NCBI GenBank assembly: GCA_021802985.1
Contig: JAJZQW010000001.1
Location: 1 to 64,000, forward strand
DNA length: 64,000 bases
Direction of reading: 5' to 3'
Source of the DNA: Acidobacteriota bacterium
Lineage (GTDB): Bacteria > Acidobacteriota > Holophagae > Holophagales > Holophagaceae
Notes under the pieces: generated by a model
What the model was told of the DNA's origin: nothing
Seen by the model: only the letters and a program-made list of their open reading frames with translations
Databases searched by the model: none
Translations under genes and position numbers: made by a program
Shown: positions 50,311-59,626 of the stretch, piece by piece
Layout: each line of letters opens with the position of its first letter
Numbering within the stretch: the first letter of the stretch is position 1

Positions 50311-52863
50311 GTGTTGGAGGGAGTGGGCCGTTGGGTGCTTCGGGCGCTGGGGGCCTTTGTGGCCCTGGTGCTCATCCTCTCCCTCGCCAGCTACTACCCG
50401 CTGGATCCCCACCCGTTCATGCAGGGCGGTGCGGTGGATCCCGTGCACAACCTCTGCGGCACCATTGGCGCCCTGCTGGCCGGCCTGCTCCAGACCCTCG
50501 CGGGCGCGGGCGCCTGGGTGGTCCCCCCCTACCTGCTCTGGGAGGCCTGGCCCCGGGAGGGCCGGCGCTGGCCGGGGCGCCTGGCCTGGCTGGGCCTGTC
50601 CCTGGGCCTGTGGACCGCCCTGGGCGGGTTCAACGCGCGGGTGTGGCAGGACGGGGCCGGCGGCACGCTCCAGCTGCGCTGGGGCGGCTGGCTGGGCAGC
50701 ATGCTCTGGCCCGTGCATCGCCGCATCCTCGGGCCCGTGGGGCTGCCCCTGGCGCTCGCCCTGCTCTTCCTCATCTGCGCCCTGGTGCTCGCACCGGCCC
50801 TCACCCGCGCCCTGGGCGCCCTCCTGGCCCGGTGGCTGGGCGAGAAGGCCTGGCCCTGGTTCCGCCCCATGCCGACCAAGGGGGTCCAGGGATTCCTCTC
50901 CATGGTGAAGCGCCCCTTCCTGCGCTGGCGGAACCCCGACCAGCCCGAGATCGATGCCAGCGATGCCCTCGCTCTCCAGGCCCTGGCGGTCCGCCAGCAG
51001 AGCCTGGAGGACCAGCGGGAATCCCTGCTCCGGGCCGAGCTGGAAACCGCGGAAATGCGCAAGAAGAAGCCCGTCATCCGCACCGAGGACCTCCTTCCGC
51101 CCATTACCTCCATCAACCTGGATGCGCCCTCGGTGGTTGAGGGCCGTGCCCCCGATCGGCCCCTTCCGGTCCACCCGGATGGGGCCGGCTTCCGCTCCAA
51201 GCTGCTGGCCCAGGCCCCACTCCCGGCGCCGCCCAAGCCCACCGTGGCGAAGGCCCAGGTGGCCCGGGACCGCTTCGGCCGCGAGACCGTCCAGCCGCCC
51301 CTGCCCCTCACGGAACCCACGCCCTCCCAGCCCCTGCCCCCCCTGCCGGAACCGCCTCCCCAGATGAAGGCCCCGGCACCCGTGGAGCGGGAGACGCTGC
51401 CCCCGCGGCGGCTCTTCGACCCCCCGGGCAAGCACACGCGGGTGGATCCGGCCCTGCTGGCCGACATCCGTGAGCGGATTGGACAGAAACTGTCGGAATT
51501 CAAAATCAAGGGCGCGGTGACCGGCATGCAGCCCGGCCCCGTGGTCACCGTCTTCGAGTTCCAGCCGGACGCGGGCATCCCGCTCTCCCGCATCCTGGGC
51601 ATGGAAGAGGACCTCGCCCTGGCCCTCCAGGCCGAGGCCGTCCGCATGGACCGCATCCCCGGGAAGAACCTGGTGGGCATCGAGGTGCCCAATCCGGTGC
51701 GGGAGATCATCACCTTCCGCGAGGTCATCGACAGCCCCGCGTTCCGGGACGCTCCGGGCCTCCTCTCCATGGCCCTCGGCAAGGACATCGCCGGGAATCC
51801 GGTGGTGGCGGACCTGAACAAGATGCCCCACCTCCTCATCGGCGGCAGCACGGGGAGCGGCAAGAGCGTGGGCGTGAACGCCATGATCTGCTCGATCCTC
51901 GTGCGCGCCATGCCCGACGAAGTGAAGCTCATCCTGGTGGATCCCAAGATGGTGGAGCTGGGCGTCTACGAGGACATTCCCCACCTGTGGGCCCCGGTGG
52001 TGACGGACATGAAGGAGGCGGGCCGCGTCCTCAAATGGGTGGTGGCCCAGATGGAGGACCGCTACCGGCGGCTGGCCCTGCTCTCCGTGCGCGATCTTCG
52101 CAGCTTCAACGCGAAGGTGGCCGAGGCCGGGGGCTCCCTTGACATCTCCGAGCGCACCCCCAACCCGCGCTGGCCGGAACGACCCGCCGTGCTCGACCCG
52201 CTGCCCCATGTGCTCGTGGTCATCGATGAGCTGGCGGACCTGATGATGGTCGCCCGCAGCGAAGTGGAGGACAGCATCGCCCGCATCGCCCAGAAGGCCC
52301 GGGCCGTGGGCATCCACCTCATCCTGGCCACCCAGCGGCCCAGCGTGGACGTGGTGACGGGCGTGATCAAGGCCAACCTGTCCAGCCGGCTCAGCTACCG
52401 CGTGCGCACCAAGATCGACAGCCGGACCATCCTCGATGCCAGCGGCGGGGAGCAGCTGCTGGGCGCCGGCGACGCGCTGTTCCTGCCCAATGGCGCCAGC
52501 CATCCCCGGCGCATCCACGCCCCCTTCCTCACCGAGGAGGAGACCCTGCGCCTCGTCACCTGGCTGCGCGAGCGGGGACGGCCGGACTACAACCAGGCCC
52601 TCATCAGCGCCATGGAAACCGAGGAGGAGACCCTCCTGCTCGACGAGGAGGGTGGCGGGACCGGTGCCGGCGATGACATCTATGTTCGCGCCCTGGCCGT
52701 GGTGAAACGGGAACGGAAGGCCAGCACCAGCCTCCTTCAACGGAAATTGAACCTCGGCTACGGCCGGGCGGCTCGCCTGATCGATCGCATGGAAGAGGAA
52801 GGCATCGTGGGCCCCGATCGGGGCGCGGGCAAGCCGCGGGAAGTGCTGGCCGACGGCGAGTGA
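50311..52863 (+). CDS. ftsK: DNA translocase FtsK
   Basis: 850-residue protein. The N-terminal membrane domain has four or five helices (about residues 8-180). A Pro-rich linker with a charged coiled stretch (about 200-360) leads to the RecA-like motor with Walker A GGSTGSGKSVGVN near residue 511, Walker B HVLVVIDELADLMM, and LATQRPSVDVVTGVIKANL. The C-terminal gamma winged helix (about 785-845, TSLLQRKLNLGYGRAARLID) reads KOPS sites. It pumps chromosome ends at the septum and activates XerCD. The start is GTG; GGAGG lies just upstream, so the next codon TTG is an alternative. Confidence 0.96.
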   Translation: MLEGVGRWVLRALGAFVALVLILSLASYYPLDPHPFMQGGAVDPVHNLCGTIGALLAGLLQTLAGAGAWVVPPYLLWEAWPREGRRWPGRLAWLGLSLGLWTALGGFNARVWQDGAGGTLQLRWGGWLGSMLWPVHRRILGPVGLPLALALLFLICALVLAPALTRALGALLARWLGEKAWPWFRPMPTKGVQGFLSMVKRPFLRWRNPDQPEIDASDALALQALAVRQQSLEDQRESLLRAELETAEMRKKKPVIRTEDLLPPITSINLDAPSVVEGRAPDRPLPVHPDGAGFRSKLLAQAPLPAPPKPTVAKAQVARDRFGRETVQPPLPLTEPTPSQPLPPLPEPPPQMKAPAPVERETLPPRRLFDPPGKHTRVDPALLADIRERIGQKLSEFKIKGAVTGMQPGPVVTVFEFQPDAGIPLSRILGMEEDLALALQAEAVRMDRIPGKNLVGIEVPNPVREIITFREVIDSPAFRDAPGLLSMALGKDIAGNPVVADLNKMPHLLIGGSTGSGKSVGVNAMICSILVRAMPDEVKLILVDPKMVELGVYEDIPHLWAPVVTDMKEAGRVLKWVVAQMEDRYRRLALLSVRDLRSFNAKVAEAGGSLDISERTPNPRWPERPAVLDPLPHVLVVIDELADLMMVARSEVEDSIARIAQKARAVGIHLILATQRPSVDVVTGVIKANLSSRLSYRVRTKIDSRTILDASGGEQLLGAGDALFLPNGASHPRRIHAPFLTEEETLRLVTWLRERGRPDYNQALISAMETEEETLLLDEEGGGTGAGDDIYVRALAVVKRERKASTSLLQRKLNLGYGRAARLIDRMEEEGIVGPDRGAGKPREVLADGE

Positions 52864-52878
52864 ACGTCGCCCCGTGAC

Positions 52879-53850
52879 CTACTTCGCGCCGCCTGCGGGC
52901 AGGGCCGGCGCGGCCTCGACCTTGGGCCTGCGCAGCGCCTTCCACCGGCTGCGTTTTGCGGGATCGGCAAGACCACCGGCATGACAGGCCAGGCAAGTCT
53001 CCAGGTGCGCGTCGGGGCTTCGCCAATAGGCGCGGGACGCTCCGCCGGTCTCGTTCCGCCGGTCGACCGGCACCCGTGGCCAGTAGAAGGTGAGCCGGGG
53101 TTTGCCGTCCTTCATCTCCAGGGCGTAGAGGGGACCGGGGTCCGGCCCCGGGCGGCCCCAGCGATCCTCCACGCTGCTCATGACCACCATCGCGTTGGGG
53201 GGAAGGGGCCCCCCGGCCCGGTAGGCCTCCGCGGCGGCATCGTCCACCCACACGCGGACCCAGCGCCCGCCGTGGGCGGGTGACTTCACGGGTTCCGACT
53301 GCACGGGCTGGAGGGCCGCGTAGTCCAGGGCCCGCAGGGGGGCTTGGGCCTCGGGGTCCACCGCGATCGGAGCCTTCACCGGCACGGCGATGAGTGCGGA
53401 CGCCACCACCGGCACCGGACGCAGCAACGCCTGGCCGGTTCGCCCGGCGAAGAACAGGGTGGTCGCCCAGAGGAGCCCCAGGAACAGGGCAAGGAACCCC
53501 AGCCCCTGGTATTCCTTCCGCCGGCGATGCATGGCCACGAGGGCGAGCAGCCCCAGCGGCAGGCTGGCCGCGGCCCACAGGGCATGGTGCTGCAGGCCCG
53601 CGGCGTCACCGGTCCAGGGGAACAGACGGCCCGGCGGAAGGAGCCCCAGGGTGTGGGCCCGAGCCCAGCCGCTCACCAGGGAGCCCAGAAGCCCCAGCAG
53701 GCCGGCCCAGCCCAGGTACCGGCAGGCCGTCCACCAGGGCCGGATGCCCCGGCCCGGGCGCTGGGCTGCGAGGAGCGCCAGGGGCAGCAGGAGGCCCACT
53801 GCCACGGGCAGATGGGCGAGTAGGGCGTGTTTGGCAGCGATCCAGTCCAT
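52879..53850 (-). CDS. Membrane protein with C-terminal c-type cytochrome (P460-like) domain
   Basis: 323-residue protein. Four or five N-terminal transmembrane helices (about residues 12-150, DUF2231-like; histidines in [18 protein letters not shown] and LQHHALW could bind heme b) are followed by a periplasmic domain. That domain has [15 protein letters not shown] and a CLACH heme motif, a layout like cytochrome P460-type domains. I infer a membrane-anchored electron carrier or sensor of the respiratory chain. It stands alone on this strand between ftsK and the gmhA-like gene. Confidence 0.68.
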   Translation of the reverse strand: MDWIAAKHALLAHLPVAVGLLLPLALLAAQRPGRGIRPWWTACRYLGWAGLLGLLGSLVSGWARAHTLGLLPPGRLFPWTGDAAGLQHHALWAAASLPLGLLALVAMHRRRKEYQGLGFLALFLGLLWATTLFFAGRTGQALLRPVPVVASALIAVPVKAPIAVDPEAQAPLRALDYAALQPVQSEPVKSPAHGGRWVRVWVDDAAAEAYRAGGPLPPNAMVVMSSVEDRWGRPGPDPGPLYALEMKDGKPRLTFYWPRVPVDRRNETGGASRAYWRSPDAHLETCLACHAGGLADPAKRSRWKALRRPKVEAAPALPAGGAK

Positions 53851-53940
53851 GGCGACAGGGCCTCGTTTGGGGCAGGGATACCCGCAGTCTGCCATCCTCC
53901 CGCGGGCCTGTGGGCTGGAAATCCTGTCACAATCCCAGCC

Positions 53941-54504
53941 ATGAAACAGACCCTTCTCCAGCAGGTCCAGGCCTCGGTCGAGCTCAAACAGGCCTTCTTC
54001 TCCGCCGAGTTGGACCACGTCCTGCGCCAGGCGGAGGACATGGCCGAGCGGCTGCGCCGGGGCTGCAAGCTCCTCGTCTGCGGCAATGGTGGCAGCGCCG
54101 CGGATGCCCAGCACTTCGCCGCCGAGCTGAGCGGACGCTACCTCAAGGAGCGCCGGGCCCTCGCCGGAATCGCCCTCACCACCGATACCTCCGCCCTGAC
54201 GGCCATCGGCAATGACTACGGCTTCGACCAGGTCTTCTCCCGCCAGGTGGAGGCCCTGGGCCGCCCGGGCGACCTGCTCATCGGGATCTCCACTTCCGGC
54301 AACAGCCCCAACGTCCTCCTGGCTGTGGAGGCCGCCAAGGGCCTCGGCATGCGGACCCTGGGCCTGCTGGGCCGGGACGGCGGCAAGCTGGCGGGCCTGG
54401 TGGACGACGCGCTGGTGGTGCCCTCCTCGGTCACCGCCCGCATCCAGGAGGTGCACCAGATGGTCTACCACTTCTGGTGCGAGGCCCTCGATGCCCAGTT
54501 CTGA
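53941..54504 (+). CDS. gmhA: Phosphoheptose isomerase (SIS domain)
   Basis: 187-residue SIS-domain protein converting sedoheptulose-7-phosphate to D-glycero-D-manno-heptose-7-phosphate for the lipopolysaccharide core. Typical blocks are [22 protein letters not shown] and [18 protein letters not shown]; the metal-binding His/Glu are in AQHFAAEL and [11 protein letters not shown]. There is no Shine-Dalgarno; CACAAT lies seven bases before the ATG. The DUF4124 gene follows after nine bases. Confidence 0.93.
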   Translation: MKQTLLQQVQASVELKQAFFSAELDHVLRQAEDMAERLRRGCKLLVCGNGGSAADAQHFAAELSGRYLKERRALAGIALTTDTSALTAIGNDYGFDQVFSRQVEALGRPGDLLIGISTSGNSPNVLLAVEAAKGLGMRTLGLLGRDGGKLAGLVDDALVVPSSVTARIQEVHQMVYHFWCEALDAQF

Positions 54505-54513
54505 GGCCCGGCC

Positions 54514-55242
54514 GTGACCCTGGCCGCTGGCCTGTTCGCCCTGGCCCTGCTGGTGCAGCCGAATCAGGTGTACCACTGGCGGGATGCCCAGGGACAGCCC
54601 CACGTCACGAATACGCCCCCGCCGCCGGGCGCGGAGATGGTGGAGGCCCCACCGCCGCCGGCCGTGGAGCCGGGTCACCCGGAACCACCCTTCCGCTCGC
54701 TGGCCAGCCGCGCGGACCGGCGCAAGGGCATACTGAGCGCCGCCCAGAAGGCGGCCTGGACTGCCCTGGAGGCGCACCTGGCGAAGGCGCGATCCCAGAA
54801 CGATCGGCAGACCCTTGAGGCCGTGACCGATTCCCTCATCGACGATTCCCTCTGGGGCGGCGGCCTCTGGGCCATCACCCTGCTCCCGGCCTTTTCCCTG
54901 GCCCTCCTGGGCCTCCTCGGATGGTGGCTGGCCCTGGGGCTGAAGCCCGGCGCCCAGGTGCCCCTGGTGGGCGGATTCCTCTTGCTGGGGCTCGCCTTCG
55001 GCCAGGTGCTGCTGGCCTCCTTCCTCTACCATCCCCAGGCCACGCGGCTGCGGGAGAACATGGAACTGCTGGAACTGCACACGGGAAGTGGAAAGGAGCT
55101 GCGGCCCGAGAACCAGGCCCGACTCCAGCGCCGCTATCAGGCGTTGGAGAACGCCGCGGATCCCCTCCAGCCGCCCTGGCGGTTCCCGGCCCAGGTGTCG
55201 GCCCTCCGCCGGGACATGAAGCAGGTGCTGGTTGATCCCTGA
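54514..55242 (+). CDS. DUF4124-type envelope protein with two transmembrane helices
   Basis: 242-residue protein from a GTG start. A signal-like N-terminus precedes a short DUF4124 motif (VYHWRDAQGQPHVTNTPPPP). A charged stretch follows, then two hydrophobic helices (about residues 115-140 and 150-172) and an alpha-helical basic tail. DUF4124 proteins are exported with unknown role. Its end overlaps hemW by 11 bases. Confidence 0.72.
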   Translation: MTLAAGLFALALLVQPNQVYHWRDAQGQPHVTNTPPPPGAEMVEAPPPPAVEPGHPEPPFRSLASRADRRKGILSAAQKAAWTALEAHLAKARSQNDRQTLEAVTDSLIDDSLWGGGLWAITLLPAFSLALLGLLGWWLALGLKPGAQVPLVGGFLLLGLAFGQVLLASFLYHPQATRLRENMELLELHTGSGKELRPENQARLQRRYQALENAADPLQPPWRFPAQVSALRRDMKQVLVDP

Positions 55243-56422
55243 CCCAGCCAACGCCCTGGGGAACCACCTGCCCGCCCTGCGGGACGCCGCCCACCGGGAG
55301 GCCCTCGGTCTCTACCTGCACATCCCCTTCTGTCTGGATCGCTGCACCTACTGCTCCTTCACCACCACCCGGGACCGGGACCTGCAGCCGGCCGCCGTGG
55401 CGCGGCTGCTCCGGGAGATCCCCGCTTGGGGCGAGGCCCTGGGACGACCCGCCGTGGACACCCTGTATCTGGGCGGCGGCACGCCCTCGCTCCTCTCAGC
55501 CACGGAGCTGACGGACCTCACCGCGGCCCTTCATGGGGCCTTTGACCTCGGGCCGCTCGGCGAGGCCACCCTGGAGGCCAACCCCGGCACCGTGGACCTG
55601 GACTGGCTCACGCGGGCCCGTGACCTGGGCTGGGACCGGATCAGCCTCGGCGTGCAGGCCCTGGACGACGGCCTGCTGGCCCGGCTCGGCCGCATCCACG
55701 GCGCCGCCCAGGCCCTGGAGGCCCTGGCCCTCGCCGAGCGGGCCGGTTTCCAGCGGCGCAGCGCCGATCTCATGGTGGGCATTCCTGGACAGTCGCTGTC
55801 CAGAGTGGTCGAGGATGCCCGCACCCTCGCCGCCACGGGCATCGAGCATCTGAGCATCTACCTCCTGGACCTGGACAAGGCCTGCCCCCTGAAGGCGGAG
55901 GTGCAAGCAGGGCGCCTCGCCCTGCCCACGGAAGACGAGGTGGCGGATGTGTTCGAGGCCCTCCAGGCGGAGCTGCCCCGCCTGGGCCTGGCCCCCTACG
56001 AGATCAGCAACTATGCGCGGACCGGCGCCGAGAGCCGTCACAACAGCCGCTACTGGGAGCGCCGCCCCTACCTGGGCCTGGGCCCCAGCGCCGCCTCGCA
56101 GATGGGCGCCTTCCGCTGGACGGAATCGGCGGTCATCCCGGCCTGGATCGACGACCGTGGCGCCCTGGACCTCCAGACGCTGGATCCGGCGGAGGCCTTG
56201 GCCGAGATTCCACTGCTTGGCCTGCGCCTGCACCGGGGTGTGGACTGGGGGGCCCTTCGCCGCCAGGCCATCGAGGCGAACCTGGCCCCCCTCGCCGAGG
56301 CGTGGGAGGCCCGTCTGCGCGCCCTCGCCAAGGAAGGCCTCGTCCACTGGGAGGGCGACTGGGTGGGCCTCACTCCCCGCGGCATGCTGGTCAGCAACGG
56401 CATCTTCGAGATGTTCGTGTAG
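55232..56422 (+). CDS. hemW: Heme chaperone HemW (radical SAM)
   Basis: 396-residue radical-SAM protein of the coproporphyrinogen-oxidase-like group. The cluster motif is CLDRCTYCSF (CX3CX2C). HemW-typical segments LYLGGGTPSLLS, RISLGVQALDD and YEISNYARTGAESRHNSRYW follow. HemW carries the three cluster cysteines without the extra N-terminal residues of HemN and delivers heme to respiratory proteins. The start is TTG at 55232, inside the preceding gene; a later start is possible. Confidence 0.92.
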   Translation: MIPDPANALGNHLPALRDAAHREALGLYLHIPFCLDRCTYCSFTTTRDRDLQPAAVARLLREIPAWGEALGRPAVDTLYLGGGTPSLLSATELTDLTAALHGAFDLGPLGEATLEANPGTVDLDWLTRARDLGWDRISLGVQALDDGLLARLGRIHGAAQALEALALAERAGFQRRSADLMVGIPGQSLSRVVEDARTLAATGIEHLSIYLLDLDKACPLKAEVQAGRLALPTEDEVADVFEALQAELPRLGLAPYEISNYARTGAESRHNSRYWERRPYLGLGPSAASQMGAFRWTESAVIPAWIDDRGALDLQTLDPAEALAEIPLLGLRLHRGVDWGALRRQAIEANLAPLAEAWEARLRALAKEGLVHWEGDWVGLTPRGMLVSNGIFEMFV

Positions 56423-56455
56423 CCTCGTAAGAAGATGGCTATTCCGGAGCCCCGC

Positions 56456-57343
56456 ATGCCCTACGCCGGCGAAAGCGCCGCCCTTCTCACCTCCGCCTGC
56501 TGGGCCCTGAACTCGGTGTGCTTCACCCTGGCGGGTCGGCGGGTGGGCTCGGCCTCCGTGAACCTGGTGCGCCTGCTCATGGCCTGGGCCCTGCTGGCGG
56601 GCCTGCATCTCGTCCTCTTCGGCAGCGTCTTTCCTGTGCATGCCGGGGCCACGCGGATCGGCTGGCTGGGCGTATCCGGGCTCATCGGTTTCGCCCTGGG
56701 CGACGCGGTGCTCTTCGAGGCCTTCCTGCTCATCGGGGCGCGGCTGTCCATGCTGCTGATGACGCTGTCCCCGATCTTCAGCGCCCTGCTGGCCTGGATC
56801 TGGCTGAAACAGGACCTGGGGCCCCTCAAGCTGCTGGCCATGGCCGTGACCCTGGCGGGCATCGCCTGGGTGGTGTGGGGCGATGGTGGCGCCGAAACCC
56901 ACCCCCACCTCTGGCGGGGTGTGATCCTCGGCATCGGGGGGGCCCTGGGCCAATCGGTGGGCCTGCTCTTCAGCCTGTACGGCCTGGCGGGCGGCTACTC
57001 GCCCATCTCCGCCAACTTCATTCGCGTGAGCGCCGGCCTGCTGGGCCTGCTGGTCTACTTCACCCTTCGCGGCCGCATGGGGCCGACCCTTGGCGGCCTG
57101 CGGGACCGCCACGCCGCGGGTCTCATCGCCCTGGGCGCCGCCACCGGCCCCGTGCTGGGCGTGATCTTCTCGCTCGTCGCCATCGCCAGGGCCCCCATGG
57201 GCGTGGCGGCCACGCTCATGTCGCTCTCCCCGGTGCTTCTCCTGCCCGTGTCGCACTACGGCTTCAAGGAGAAGGTGGGCGTCCATGCCATCCTGGGCAC
57301 CGCGCTGGCCCTGGCCGGGGCGGCCGCATTGTTCTTCGTCTAG
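56456..57343 (+). CDS. EamA/DMT-family transporter
   Basis: 295-residue membrane protein with ten helices in two EamA repeats (about residues 5-140 and 155-290). Features include LLTSACWALNSVCFTLAGRR and, near the end, VAATLMSLSPVLLLPVSHYG. The start at 56456 has GGAG six bases upstream; an in-frame ATG at 56435 has a poorer site. Substrate unknown; the family exports amino acids or other metabolites. The proline iminopeptidase gene follows after eight bases. Confidence 0.87.
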   Translation: MPYAGESAALLTSACWALNSVCFTLAGRRVGSASVNLVRLLMAWALLAGLHLVLFGSVFPVHAGATRIGWLGVSGLIGFALGDAVLFEAFLLIGARLSMLLMTLSPIFSALLAWIWLKQDLGPLKLLAMAVTLAGIAWVVWGDGGAETHPHLWRGVILGIGGALGQSVGLLFSLYGLAGGYSPISANFIRVSAGLLGLLVYFTLRGRMGPTLGGLRDRHAAGLIALGAATGPVLGVIFSLVAIARAPMGVAATLMSLSPVLLLPVSHYGFKEKVGVHAILGTALALAGAAALFFV

Positions 57344-57351
57344 GAGACGCC

Positions 57352-58314
57352 ATGTCCCTCCGCAAGGATCCCGTCAGCTGGCTCTATGCACCGATCGAGC
57401 CCTACAAGATCCACCACCTGAAGGTGTCGGACCTGCATGAACTGCATGTCGAGGAGAGCGGCAATCCAAACGGCAAGCCCGTCCTCTTCCTGCACGGCGG
57501 ACCCGGCGGGGGCACCAGCCCCAAGCACCGCCGGTACTTCGATCCGGCGAAGTACCGCATCATCCTCTTCGACCAGCGGGGCTGCGGCCTGAGCACGCCC
57601 TATGCCGAGGTCCGCGAGAACACCACCTGGGACCTGGTGGCCGACATGGAGCGCATCCGGGAGCGCCTGGGCATCGACCGCTGGATGGTCTTCGGCGGCT
57701 CCTGGGGCGCCACCCTGGGCCTCGCCTACGCCGAGACCCATCCCCAGCGCGTGACCGAGCTGATCCTGCGGGGCATCTTCCTCCTGCGGCAGCGCGAGGT
57801 GGACTGGCTGTACCAGGAAGGCGCCAGCCGCGTCTTTCCTGATGCCTGGGAGCCCTACCGCGACGCCATCCCCGAAACCGAGCGCGGCGACTTCCTGAAG
57901 GCCTACGCCCAGCGGCTGCTGAGCGAGGATCCGGCCGTGAACCTGCCCGCTGCCAAGGCCTGGAGCATCTGGGAGGGCGCCACCAGCAAGCTCCTCCCCG
58001 ACCCCGACTTCATCGCATCCTACGGCGACGAGGCCACCACCCTCGCCTTCGCCCGCATCGAGTGCCACTACTTCCTGAACAAGGGTTGGCTGGACGAGGC
58101 CCAGCTCCTGCGGGACGCGCCGAAGCTGAACGGCCTTCCCGGCGCCATCATCCAGGGCCGCTACGACATGGTCTGCCCCATCGAAAGCGCCTGGGCCCTG
58201 TCCCAGGCCTGGCCCGAAGCCGACCTCGTCATCGTCCCCGACGCCGGCCACAGCGCCTATGAACCCGGCATCTCGCGGGCCCTGGTGGCCGCCACGGATC
58301 GCTTCGCGAACTAA
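57352..58314 (+). CDS. pip: Proline iminopeptidase (S33 alpha/beta hydrolase)
   Basis: 320-residue cytosolic peptidase releasing N-terminal proline. The oxyanion motif is LFLHGGPGGGTSP, then FDQRGCGLSTP, the nucleophile elbow FGGSWGATLGL, the acid in IIQGRYDMVCP and the histidine in VPDAGHSAYEPG. This order and length are typical of the classical S33.001 enzyme. An AGGAG site precedes the ATG. It shares a transcript with the EamA gene. Confidence 0.93.
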   Translation: MSLRKDPVSWLYAPIEPYKIHHLKVSDLHELHVEESGNPNGKPVLFLHGGPGGGTSPKHRRYFDPAKYRIILFDQRGCGLSTPYAEVRENTTWDLVADMERIRERLGIDRWMVFGGSWGATLGLAYAETHPQRVTELILRGIFLLRQREVDWLYQEGASRVFPDAWEPYRDAIPETERGDFLKAYAQRLLSEDPAVNLPAAKAWSIWEGATSKLLPDPDFIASYGDEATTLAFARIECHYFLNKGWLDEAQLLRDAPKLNGLPGAIIQGRYDMVCPIESAWALSQAWPEADLVIVPDAGHSAYEPGISRALVAATDRFAN

Positions 58315-58322
58315 AAATGCAG

Positions 58323-58433
58323 GACAGGATTAACAGGATGAAAAGCTGGATTAACCGAATTAAAGCCTGGCGATCATTCGCTTGAATCCTGTTAATCGGT
58401 TTTCAAATCCTGTTCATCCTGTCTCCGTTTTTT
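58323..58433. repeat. Hairpin repeat built from CAGGAT-type units
   Basis: GACAGGAT (58323-58330) is complementary to ATCCTGTC (58416-58423). The arms contain repeated AACAGGAT/CTGGATTAAC units in one sense and AATCCTGTTAATC/AATCCTGTTCATC in the other, so a long imperfect hairpin forms. TTTTTT at 58428-58433 follows, and it may end transcription of the iminopeptidase gene. Its AT content is well above the flanks. Confidence 0.75.
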
Positions 58434-59089
58434 CAGCTCTTTGCGCGGTTCCGAAAGTGGTCGTACACGAACCACGCGATGCCTGCGAGGAGCAGCGCGC
58501 CGATGACGGCGTCGAGCTTGTGGAAGTAGGCGCCGAGGGTGTTCCACTTCTCGCCCAGCTTGTAGCCGATCCAGGCGAGGCCCAGGCACCAGGGCAGGCT
58601 GCCGGCGAAGGTGTAGAGGTGGAAGCGGGTGCGGTCCATCTTCGCGATGCCGGCGGGCAGGGCGATGAAGGTGCGGACCACGGGCAGCAGGCGGCCGAGG
58701 ATGATGGCCTCGGAACCAAAGCGCTCGAAGAAGCGGTGGGCCTGATCCAGGTGGCCCGTGTGCAGCCAGATGTACTTGCCGTACTTCTCCACGGCCCGGC
58801 GGCCGCCCCAGGCGCCCACCTCGTAGGCGGGAATGCTGCCCAGGTTGCAGCCCAGGGCCCCGAAGATCCCGGCGATCCAGATCTGGGCCACGGGATGTCC
58901 GGCCCCAAGGCCGAGGAAGGTCATCTGGCCCTTGAAGGCCAAGTAGCCGGCGAAGGGCATGATCACTTCGCTGGGCAGGGGGATGCAGGCGCTCTCGATG
59001 CCCATGAGCAGCATCACGCCCAGGGGCCCCATGGCGACCATGAGGACCGTCATCCAGGCGATGATGGGGGCAAGGATTTTCTGCAGCAT
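58433..59089 (-). CDS. DedA-family membrane protein
   Basis: 218-residue polytopic protein. Family signatures are IESACIPLPSEVIMPFAGYL near the N-terminus and FFERFGSEAIILGRLLPVVR followed by PAGIAKMDRTRFH in the middle, where the conserved Arg and the Gly-x-x-x-x-Pro-x-x-Arg pattern are intact. DedA proteins act as phospholipid (undecaprenyl-phosphate or PE) translocases in proposals of recent years. It is divergent from smpB; TAGACT about 20 bases upstream of its start can be its -10 box. Confidence 0.9.
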   Translation of the reverse strand: MLQKILAPIIAWMTVLMVAMGPLGVMLLMGIESACIPLPSEVIMPFAGYLAFKGQMTFLGLGAGHPVAQIWIAGIFGALGCNLGSIPAYEVGAWGGRRAVEKYGKYIWLHTGHLDQAHRFFERFGSEAIILGRLLPVVRTFIALPAGIAKMDRTRFHLYTFAGSLPWCLGLAWIGYKLGEKWNTLGAYFHKLDAVIGALLLAGIAWFVYDHFRNRAKS

Positions 59090-59124
59090 CGGGCCATCCC
59101 AAAGGCTCCAGTCTACCGGGGAGC

Positions 59125-59130
59125 TACACT
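59125..59130 (+). promoter_or_regulatory. -10-like box six bases before smpB
   Basis: TACACT, then GGTCCC, then ATG at 59137. No Shine-Dalgarno. Suggests transcription starts at or next to the start codon. Confidence 0.45.
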
Positions 59131-59136
59131 GGTCCC

Positions 59137-59592
59137 ATGTCCGAGGATCTCGTCCGCAACCGCAAAGCCTTCCACGATTACCATGTCCTCGAAACCTGGG
59201 AGGCGGGGATCGCCCTGCAGGGCACCGAAGTGAAGGCCCTCCGGGCGGGTCTGGGGCAGCTGCAGGACGCCTATGTGGATACGGCGGGTGGCGAGCTTTG
59301 GCTCAAGCAGGCCCACATCTCGCCCTACGAACACGGCACCTATGCCAACCACGACCCCCTGCGTCCCCGCAAGCTGCTGCTCCACAAGGCCGAGATCACC
59401 AAGATGACCGCCAAGGTCGTGCGCAAGGGCCTGACCATCATCCCGCTGGCGATCTACCTGAACGAGAAGGGGCTGATCAAGGTGAAGGTGGCCCTCGCCG
59501 AAGGCAAGGCCCACGCCGACAAGCGCGAGGCCCTGAAGCAGCGCGAGCAGAAGCGCGAGATGGACCGCATCAGGAAGGGTGCCCGGGAGTAG
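59137..59592 (+). CDS. smpB: SsrA-binding protein SmpB
   Basis: 151-residue OB-fold protein binding tmRNA during trans-translation. Family blocks are NRKAFHDYHVLETWEAGIAL, GTEVKALRAG and the basic C-terminal tail with KREALKQREQKREMDR, which becomes helical in the A site. The tmRNA gene ssrA, often close by, is not found next to it. It is transcribed alone and followed by an inverted-repeat element. Confidence 0.96.
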   Translation: MSEDLVRNRKAFHDYHVLETWEAGIALQGTEVKALRAGLGQLQDAYVDTAGGELWLKQAHISPYEHGTYANHDPLRPRKLLLHKAEITKMTAKVVRKGLTIIPLAIYLNEKGLIKVKVALAEGKAHADKREALKQREQKREMDRIRKGARE

Positions 59593-59626
59593 GTGGGGCC
59601 ATTTGGGCTTTCCGGTGGCAAGGATT

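Noticed and set aside
48841-52740. 1299-codon minus-strand open frame opposite ftsK and the deacetylase
   Set aside because: Fully overlapped by two well-supported plus-strand genes; composition is that of antisense GC-rich DNA.
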